Source: Colivicinus sp022776215
Lineage (GTDB): Bacteria; Bacillota_I; Bacilli_A; Erysipelotrichales; Erysipelotrichaceae
Assembly (NCBI GenBank): GCA_022776215.1
Contig: JALFIR010000058.1
Location: forward strand, 1-12,333
Direction of reading: 5' to 3'
Length of the DNA stretch: 12,333 bases
The notes under the pieces are model-generated. The model had not been told where the DNA came from. It saw only the letters and a list, made by a program, of their open reading frames with translations, and searched no databases. Both the position numbers and the translations under genes were made by a program. Position 1 is the first letter of the stretch. Every line of letters starts with the position of its first letter. Below are positions 12,159-12,333 of the stretch, in pieces.

Positions 12159-12333
12159 TAAAGAAAGCTCTTATTTTCCCTCTTTTTCATCAACCTGAAG
12201 TAAAAAGTTAAGTTCCACTTTAAGATAGGCAAAATTGAATTAAGTCTTTTAGGAAGTTCAAGTTGCATTTACTCTTTGATTTAAGTGACAATAATCTTAC
12301 AAGAACATCTTTTGTCATTTAAAGAAAGGAGAA
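12159..12333 (+). promoter_or_regulatory. Upstream region of a plus-strand gene that starts outside the window
   Basis: The window ends with AAAGGAG (12325-12331), a strong ribosome binding site, so a plus-strand gene should start within about 10 bases after the edge. A weak possible promoter is TTGATT followed 16 bases later by TACAAG (within about 12275-12303). No coding region is seen in this stretch on either strand. Confidence 0.5.

Overview
The window is AT-rich DNA with compact genes, strong Shine-Dalgarno sites, classical sigma-A type promoters and simple hairpin terminators. This fits a low-GC Firmicute. Several protein families (the ISL3-type transposase tail, the macro/XRE-type fusion, the ribosomal protein sequences) would fit an Erysipelotrichia-like or Clostridia-like gut or oral bacterium, but the sequence alone does not fix the species.

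Layout from left to right. Positions 1-140 look like the end of an IS21-type insertion sequence, with four 22-23 bp spaced repeats, that cuts off a VanZ-like membrane protein gene (123-404, minus strand). Next come two minus-strand transcription units. One is an ATP-dependent RNA ligase followed by a YhcG/DUF1016-type PD-(D/E)XK nuclease, with the nuclease ribosome binding site overlapping the ligase stop codon (2466-613). The other is a TPR protein followed by a reduced macro-domain/helical-domain fusion, one base apart (4195-2551). An endonuclease/exonuclease/phosphatase (EEP) family gene runs divergently from the TPR gene (4251-5012). A GNAT acetyltransferase (5549-5103, minus) overlaps the end of a headless gene fragment (5758-5546). 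A DUF4143-type AAA+ ATPase (6099-7450, plus) is broken by a frameshift after its first five or six codons.

From about 7587 to 11255 lies a decayed integrative element inserted at the 3' end of rpsI. A 28-bp segment encoding the last residues and stop of S9 is found at both ends (24 of 28 bases equal). A block of short iterated motifs that look like integrase arm sites also occurs at both ends. Inside are a ParA ATPase, a frameshifted small ORF, a small three-helix membrane protein and a lipoprotein. Then comes the end of an ISL3-type IS whose transposase is cut off exactly where the 3' part of the tyrosine recombinase begins. Both transposase and integrase are headless, so the element is probably immobile on its own.

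The right end is core chromosome: the rplM-rpsI operon (minus), driven by a near-consensus promoter with an L13-type leader, and terminated inside the integrated element. A ribosome binding site at the right edge announces a plus-strand gene outside the window.

The most interesting parts are (i) the neighbourhood of RNA ligase, nuclease with an altered catalytic residue, cut-down macro domain fused to a helical/XRE-like domain, TPR protein and EEP phosphatase/nuclease, which could be an RNA-repair or nucleotide-signal module, and (ii) the rpsI-targeting element and its end structure.
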